The notes under the pieces were generated by a model. The model saw only the letters and a program-made list of their open reading frames with translations. It was not told the DNA's origin and made no database searches. 5,477 bases of DNA from Candidatus Daviesbacteria bacterium (GTDB lineage: Bacteria > Patescibacteriota > Microgenomatia > Daviesbacterales > UBA10151): positions 1 through 5,477 of the forward strand of contig JACPKO010000047.1 of assembly GCA_016186985.1 (NCBI GenBank), in the 5' to 3' direction. Of the stretch, positions 5,476 to 5,477 are shown piece by piece. The translations under genes and the position numbers were made by a program. The stretch's first letter is position 1. Every line of letters starts with the position of its first letter.

Positions 5476-5477
5476 GC

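Noticed and set aside
1..5477. tRNA, rRNA, riboswitch, CRISPR array, insertion sequence or phage genes
   Set aside because: Nearly all bases are accounted for by overlapping protein genes. No direct repeat series, transposase motif or conserved RNA structure was seen.

Overview
This window is a compact bacterial segment in which every supported gene lies on the minus strand, so it reads right to left. Shine-Dalgarno sites are strong, neighbouring genes overlap by 4 or 8 bases, and TGA is used as a normal stop, so the standard bacterial code applies. The DNA is AT-leaning. The gene families (CsoR, CopA, TauE/SafE with cupredoxin, split transketolase) and an in-frame copy of a dispersed-type repeat fit an uncultivated anaerobe-like bacterium, either of the candidate phyla (Patescibacteria/Microgenomates type) or a Gram-positive-like lineage. 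The taxonomic placement is an inference with low confidence.

Right block (5477 down to 3870): a run of overlapping genes encodes a 46-residue soluble protein, a 95-residue protein with two membrane segments, the C-terminal subunit of a split transketolase (TktC), and a 55-residue single-span membrane protein with an N-terminal CxxC. The 46- and 55-residue genes are new small-ORF calls, supported by good ribosome binding sites and by overlaps with their neighbours. The promoter of this run and the transketolase N-terminal subunit are not visible.

Left block (about 3873 down to 1): a copper-homeostasis operon. A strong sigma-70-type promoter (TTGACA, 17-base spacer, TACTAT) is overlaid with GGGATA/TATCCC inverted repeats that look like a CsoR operator. 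It drives csoR, a membrane-anchored cupredoxin, the Cu(I)-exporting P-type ATPase copA, and a TauE/SafE-type membrane protein with a C-terminal cupredoxin domain that runs off the window. The first three genes are joined by ATGA overlaps, and copA is 2 bases from the last gene.

Proposed working: CsoR senses Cu(I) through Cys36/His61/Cys65 and releases the promoter. CopA then pumps Cu(I) out of the cytoplasm. The two cupredoxin domains and the TauE-like channel would bind or relay copper at the membrane's outer face. The right and left blocks meet without an intergenic gap: the stop codon of the 55-residue gene lies inside the csoR -35 box, and no terminator is seen between them.

No tRNA, rRNA, CRISPR array, transposase or phage gene was found, and no stretch of 300 bases lacks a gene.
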